NCBI GenBank assembly: GCA_963795335.1
Contig: CAWCHI010000014.1
Span: forward strand, 1-64,000
Direction: 5' to 3'
DNA from: Trebonia sp963795335
GTDB taxonomy: Bacteria > Actinomycetota > Actinomycetes > Streptosporangiales > Streptosporangiaceae
DNA: 64,000 bases
Under the pieces are notes generated by a model. It made no database searches, had not been told where the DNA came from, and saw only the letters and a list, made by a program, of their open reading frames with translations. Numbering within the stretch: the stretch's first letter is position 1; each line of letters begins with the position of its first letter. Below are positions 60,366-64,000 of the stretch, piece after piece. A program made the translations under genes and the position numbers.

Positions 60366-61388
60366 TCAGTCACCCGAACGGGGGCCGGGCTCGCCCGGCT
60401 CGTCCGCCGCACCGCCCGCGGCCGCGGGCGGTGCCACGGCGACCTGATCGTCCGTGACCGCCTCGTCCGTGACCGCCTCGTCCGGGCTCGCCTCGTCCGG
60501 ACTTGCCTCGGCCGCGCCGCCGACGGTCCTTTCACCGGGCGCGCCCGGTGGGAGGACCACTTGCGGCCGTTCCGGCCGGGTCTGGGCGACGGCGAACCAC
60601 ACGAGGCCGATGACCATCAGCGCGATGGCGACGAACATGTTCAGCCGCAGCCCGAGGAAGTAGACCGAGGAGTCGATCCGGATCGACTCCTCGAAGATCC
60701 GGTAGCCGGAGTAGCCCGCCACGTACAGCGCGAACAGGCCAAACGGCCGGATCCGGACGTGGTGCCCGAGCCACACCAGGAACGCGGCCAGCGCCAGGTC
60801 CCAGATCAGCTCGTACAGGAAGGACGGCTGGAACGTGGCGAAGTGCAGGTCCTGGGGCGGGATGCCGCCCGAGACGCGGTACTGGTACGGGATCTCCAGG
60901 CCCCACGGCAGCGTCGTCGGCTTGCCGAACAGCTCCTTGTTGAAGTAGTTGCCGACCCGCCCGACCGCCTGCGCGACCAGCAGCGCGGGCGCGATGGCGT
61001 TGGCGAACGGCCCGACGCTGATCCCGAGCCGCCGCAGCCGCCAGGCACCGACCACGGTCGCCAGCGCGACGCCGCCCCAGATGCCGAGCCCGCCCGTCCA
61101 GACCGCGAAGACGCCGTACCAGACGTGCGGGATGTCGCTCGGGGTGGTGATGTCGAAGTAGATCCGGCCGCCGATGATGCCAGCCGGCACGACCCACAGC
61201 GCGATGTCGTTGACCAGGTCGGGGTCACCGCCGAGGGCGCGCCAGCGCCGCCGGGTGATCAGGATCGCCAGGGTGATCCCGATGATGTACCCGAGGGCGT
61301 AGAAGTGGATGTCGAGCGGGCCGACGTGGAAACTGCTGATCGGCGGGCTCGGGATAAATTGCGCCAGCGCGCTGGGGCCATGCGCCAT
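60366..61388 (-). CDS. lgt: Prolipoprotein diacylglyceryl transferase
   Basis: 340 residues with seven membrane helices. The Lgt signature GRVGNYFNKELFG spans about 143-155 and carries the essential Arg and Asn; WTGGLGIWGG corresponds to the HGGL region and, as in other actinobacteria, lacks the E. coli His. It attaches diacylglycerol to the lipobox Cys of prolipoproteins. The C-terminal 70 residues are an acidic, disordered extension containing SPDEA/VTDEA repeats. Several predicted lipoproteins in this window (sugar-binding protein, both L,D-transpeptidases) would be its clients, with Lnt acting later. Confidence 0.95.
   Translation of the reverse strand: MAHGPSALAQFIPSPPISSFHVGPLDIHFYALGYIIGITLAILITRRRWRALGGDPDLVNDIALWVVPAGIIGGRIYFDITTPSDIPHVWYGVFAVWTGGLGIWGGVALATVVGAWRLRRLGISVGPFANAIAPALLVAQAVGRVGNYFNKELFGKPTTLPWGLEIPYQYRVSGGIPPQDLHFATFQPSFLYELIWDLALAAFLVWLGHHVRIRPFGLFALYVAGYSGYRIFEESIRIDSSVYFLGLRLNMFVAIALMVIGLVWFAVAQTRPERPQVVLPPGAPGERTVGGAAEASPDEASPDEAVTDEAVTDDQVAVAPPAAAGGAADEPGEPGPRSGD
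60451..60510 (-). repeat. 15-bp tandem repeat, four copies, in lgt
   Basis: TCCGTGACCGCCTCG twice, then TCCGGGCTCGCCTCG and TCCGGACTTGCCTCG (60451-60510), coding for the five-residue repeats SPDEA and VTDEA in the acidic C-terminal tail. Confidence 0.9.
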
Positions 61389-61530
61389 GGCCCCGAGACT
61401 ACCGCCCGCCCCGCCCCCGGGGGACGAAGGTCCTGGGATCCCGGCCCCACGGAAAGTTCCGGCCCCGAAGCGGGGTAGACCCTAGGCTAGCTACTGAGTG
61501 AAACCAGATTGTAGCGCTAAGGAGTCGGAT

Positions 61531-62160
61531 ATGTCCGGGGTTCGGGGGGGACACTGGCTGGGGCGGACGGTCCGCGGCATGCGGCCCGACCGCAATCCGC
61601 TGCGCCGCGGCACCGACCGGATCGAGACCTGCCTGCTGGCCGGGCTGCTGGCGGCGGCGGCAGCAGCAGCCCCGCTGGCCGCCCACGCGGCCAGCGGGGC
61701 GGCCTACAGCGCCGCCCTGCAGGCCCGGCAGCAGCAACTGGCGGGCCGCTACCAGGTGGAGGCCGTCCTGGTCAGGAACGTGGGCCCGATCAGCGGGAGC
61801 TCGGCCGCGGCGGGCACGATCGCGGCTGGGGTCGCGTTGACGGTGCCCGCCCAGGCCAGCTGGACGTCGGTCAGGGGCGCGCGCCGGTCGGGAGCCGTGC
61901 CCGCCCAGGCCGGCAGCCGCAGCGGCACCGCGGTGCCCGTCTGGACCGACCAGAACGGCTACCTGGTCAGCCCGCCGCTGACGATGGCGGGGGTGGCCGG
62001 CGCGGGCGACGCGGCCGCGTCCGGCGCGGTCACCGGCATCACCGTGGCCTGGGCGGCGGCCACCGCCGCGACCCGGCTGCTGCTGGGCCGCCGCCGGATC
62101 GCCGCCTGGGAGGCCGACTGGTCGGTTACGGCGCCGGAGTGGAACCGTCAGCGCTGGTAA
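61531..62160 (+). CDS. Rv1733c-family membrane protein
   Basis: 209 residues from ATG 61531, with AAGGAG 6 bases upstream. The layout matches the actinobacterial Rv1733c family: a basic front with RNPLRRGTDRIE, a first membrane helix (LLAGLLAAAAAAAPLAAHAA), an extracytoplasmic domain of about 110 residues (QQQLAGRYQVEAVLV, WTDQNGYLVSPPLTMAGVAGAG) and a second helix (GAVTGITVAWAAATAATRLLL), ending with WEADWSVTAPEWNRQ. Its role is unknown; in M. tuberculosis the family member belongs to the dormancy regulon. The 3' end overlaps the convergent ftsH gene by 35 bases. Confidence 0.85.
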   Translation: MSGVRGGHWLGRTVRGMRPDRNPLRRGTDRIETCLLAGLLAAAAAAAPLAAHAASGAAYSAALQARQQQLAGRYQVEAVLVRNVGPISGSSAAAGTIAAGVALTVPAQASWTSVRGARRSGAVPAQAGSRSGTAVPVWTDQNGYLVSPPLTMAGVAGAGDAAASGAVTGITVAWAAATAATRLLLGRRRIAAWEADWSVTAPEWNRQRW

Positions 62161-64000
62161 TCCCGGCCGCCGCGTGCGGGCTCATCACCACCGCGGGCTG
62201 CGACAGGCTAACCGACTTGTCCGGTCGGCCGGCGATCCGGTAGACGTCCGAGCCATCGACCGTCTCCCGCTCCAGCAGCAGGGTGACCAGCGCGTCGAGG
62301 GCAGAGCGGTGGGTCTTGAGCAGCTCGACGGCCCGGTCCTCGGCCTGCCGGAGCAGCTTGGACACCTCGCCGTCGATCGCCGCCTGGGTGGACTCGGCGA
62401 ACGGCCTGCTCGACATGCTGGCTCCGCCCCCGCCGAGGAAGACAGAGCCGCCCTCGGGGTAGCCGACCGGCCCGAGGACCGAAGACATGCCGAACTCGCG
62501 GACCATCTTGACCGCCAGGTCGGTCGCGCCTGCCAGGTCGTTGCCGGCCCCGGTCGACCCCTGGCCGAGCACGACCAGCTCGGCCGCGCGCCCACCGAGG
62601 CGCACGTTGAGCGAGTCGTAGAGGTAGTCCTCGCCGTACATGTGCCGTTCGACCGCGGGCAGCTGCTCGGTGACGCCGAGAGCCTGCCCGGCGGGCAGGA
62701 TGGTGACCTTCGCCACTGGGTCGGCGTTCTCCGACAGGGCCGCCACCAGGGCATGCCCCGACTCGTGGACGGCCACCGCGTGCTTCTCCTCCGGAAGGAG
62801 CACGTTCGACCCTTCCCGGCGGCCGAGGATGATCCGGTCCCGCGCGGCGTCGAAGTCGGCCGCCGTGATCACCTCCCGGCTGTCGCGGACAGCGAAGATG
62901 GCGGCCTCGTTGGCCAGGTTGGCCAGGTCCGCCCCGGAGAAGCCGGGAGTGCCGCGGGCCACGATGGACAGGTCGACGTCGGGCGCCAGCCTCTTGCCCC
63001 GGCTGTGCACCCGGAGGATCGCCTCCCGCTCGCTGACGTTCGGCAGCGGGATCGTCACCTGCCGGTCGAACCGCCCGGGGCGCAGCAGGGCCGGGTCGAG
63101 AACCTCGGGCCGGTTGGTGGCGCCGAGGACGACGATGCCCATGGTCGGGTCGAAGCCGTCCATCTCGGCCAGCAGCTGGTTCAGGGTCTGCTCGCGCTCG
63201 TCGTTGGCCACCACCGCGCCCTGGCCCGCCCGGCGCTGGCCGATCGCGTCGATCTCGTCGATGAAGATGATCGCGGGCGACCGCTTGCGCGCCTCGGAGA
63301 ACAGGTCACGGACGCGGGCGGCGCCGACGCCGACGAACATCTCCACGAAGCTGGAGCCGCTGACGGAGAAGAACGGCACCTTGGCCTCGCCCGCGACCGC
63401 CCGCGCGAGCAGGGTCTTGCCGGTTCCAGGGGGGCCGACCATGAGCACGCCCCGCGGAACCACCGCGCCCGCCCGGGCGTAGCGGTCGGGGTTGCGCAGG
63501 AAGTCGACGACCTCGCTGATCTCCGACTTGGCGCCGTCGTAGCCGGCCACGTCGGCGAAGGTGGTCGACGGGCGCTCCTCGTCGAACACCTTGGCCCGGG
63601 ACCGGCCGACGCCGAGGATGCCCTGCATCTGCCCGGAGGCGCCGCGCGACAGGCGGACCCAGAACCAGATCAGCACGGCGAACGGGACGAGGATGAACAG
63701 CCAGCTCAGCAGCTCGCTGCCAAAGCCGGGCGAGGAGGTGGAGCCGGTGATCTGGACGCCGTTCGACGTCAGCGTGTCCAGCAGGGACTGCCCCGCCTGG
63801 GACGGGATGGTGACGCTGTAGTTGGTGCCGTTGGTCAGCGTGCCGCTGCTCGCCCCGCCCGGCTGGGCCAGGGTCACCGTCTTGACCGTGTGCTTGGTGA
63901 CGTCGCTGAGCCACTGCGTGTAGCTGAGCGTGGTTTGCGAGGCCGTGTGCAGGGCGGGCAGGTAAATCCAGAGCAGGAACGCGATGAGCAGCGCGCCCGG
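62126..64000 (-). CDS. ftsH: ATP-dependent zinc metalloprotease FtsH, 5' end outside the window
   Basis: The frame is open to the right edge (624 residues visible), beginning in the first membrane helix (GALLIAFLLWIYLPAL). A periplasmic part, a second helix (LLSWLFILVPFAVLIWFWV), then AAA+ domain with Walker A GPPGTGKT, Walker B IIFIDEIDAIG and the SRH (GATNRPEVLDPALLRPGRFD). The zinc site is HESGH (normally HEAGH), with a later acidic ligand in GNDLAGATDLA. It degrades unassembled or damaged membrane proteins. The C-terminal tail is short. The start codon lies beyond 64000; the GTG at 63877 is internal. Confidence 0.95.
   Translation of the reverse strand, partial: PGALLIAFLLWIYLPALHTASQTTLSYTQWLSDVTKHTVKTVTLAQPGGASSGTLTNGTNYSVTIPSQAGQSLLDTLTSNGVQITGSTSSPGFGSELLSWLFILVPFAVLIWFWVRLSRGASGQMQGILGVGRSRAKVFDEERPSTTFADVAGYDGAKSEISEVVDFLRNPDRYARAGAVVPRGVLMVGPPGTGKTLLARAVAGEAKVPFFSVSGSSFVEMFVGVGAARVRDLFSEARKRSPAIIFIDEIDAIGQRRAGQGAVVANDEREQTLNQLLAEMDGFDPTMGIVVLGATNRPEVLDPALLRPGRFDRQVTIPLPNVSEREAILRVHSRGKRLAPDVDLSIVARGTPGFSGADLANLANEAAIFAVRDSREVITAADFDAARDRIILGRREGSNVLLPEEKHAVAVHESGHALVAALSENADPVAKVTILPAGQALGVTEQLPAVERHMYGEDYLYDSLNVRLGGRAAELVVLGQGSTGAGNDLAGATDLAVKMVREFGMSSVLGPVGYPEGGSVFLGGGGASMSSRPFAESTQAAIDGEVSKLLRQAEDRAVELLKTHRSALDALVTLLLERETVDGSDVYRIAGRPDKSVSLSQPAVVMSPHAAAGITSADGSTPAP

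Overview
The window is very GC-rich, and almost all of it codes with the codon bias of an actinobacterium. Gene content fits that: a DUF222/13E12-type HNH protein, PspC and DUF1707 proteins, a RipA-like NlpC/P60 protein, two L,D-transpeptidases, an Rv1733c-like protein, Lgt, Lnt and FtsH. My best guess is a soil or plant-associated member near the Streptosporangiales; that is inference from content only. I see no phage, plasmid, insertion sequence, CRISPR array, rRNA or tRNA.

Layout. 1-2.9 kb is an eroded or poorly assembled edge: a PP2C phosphatase tail, a four-helix hemerythrin-like protein and an MHYT sensor are each broken by a frameshift, and a less GC-rich orphan membrane gene lies between them. 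3-5.8 kb holds an esterase, an orphan and an enoyl-CoA hydratase. 6.0-16.6 kb is the most coherent block, a cell-wall amino-sugar salvage locus: Tat-exported NagZ-like hexosaminidase, dipeptide epimerase, class A-like serine hydrolase, MurR-like regulator, ABC sugar importer without its own ATPase, MurQ etherase, BadF-type amino-sugar kinase and an AmiE-like serine hydrolase. Its four promoter regions share an AT-rich box close to GTWAC-ATATTTAY, so it reads as one regulon. Two strong hairpins close it at 16.64-16.74 kb.

16.7-25.4 kb carries a large secreted CHAP-PKD protein, a polyprenol-type glycosyltransferase group (membrane GT-C-like protein, SAM methyltransferase, DPM1/GtrB-like GT2) and a TTC38-like repeat protein. 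25.4-34.7 kb has the HNH protein, an SDR with a divergent MmyB-type regulator, an NlpC/P60 endopeptidase, a NYN protein facing an orphan gene preceded by two perfect palindromes, and a PspC-histidine kinase/LuxR pair with more PspC and DUF1707 genes. 34.7-39.9 kb is a set of three genes that I cannot assign to a known pathway: a HerA-like ATPase with a cysteine-rich tail, a zinc-ribbon membrane protein and a pore-like membrane protein. 39.9-47.8 kb has MarR and ECF regulators, a DHA2 exporter coupled to a ProA-like enzyme, an EcsC-like protein and a GGDEF protein. 48-64 kb is envelope and housekeeping: Lnt, two L,D-transpeptidases, a thiolase, an OmpR-type two-component system, a MoxR/CoxE pair, an Fcy1-like deaminase, YbaK, Lgt, an Rv1733c-like protein and partial FtsH.

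Two patterns cut across the annotation. First, at least nine genes carry one apparent single-base frameshift, mostly in G/C runs, which points to residual assembly indels more than to gene decay. Second, ten short tandem arrays share a 15-bp (five-codon) period, most of them in frame inside disordered protein segments.
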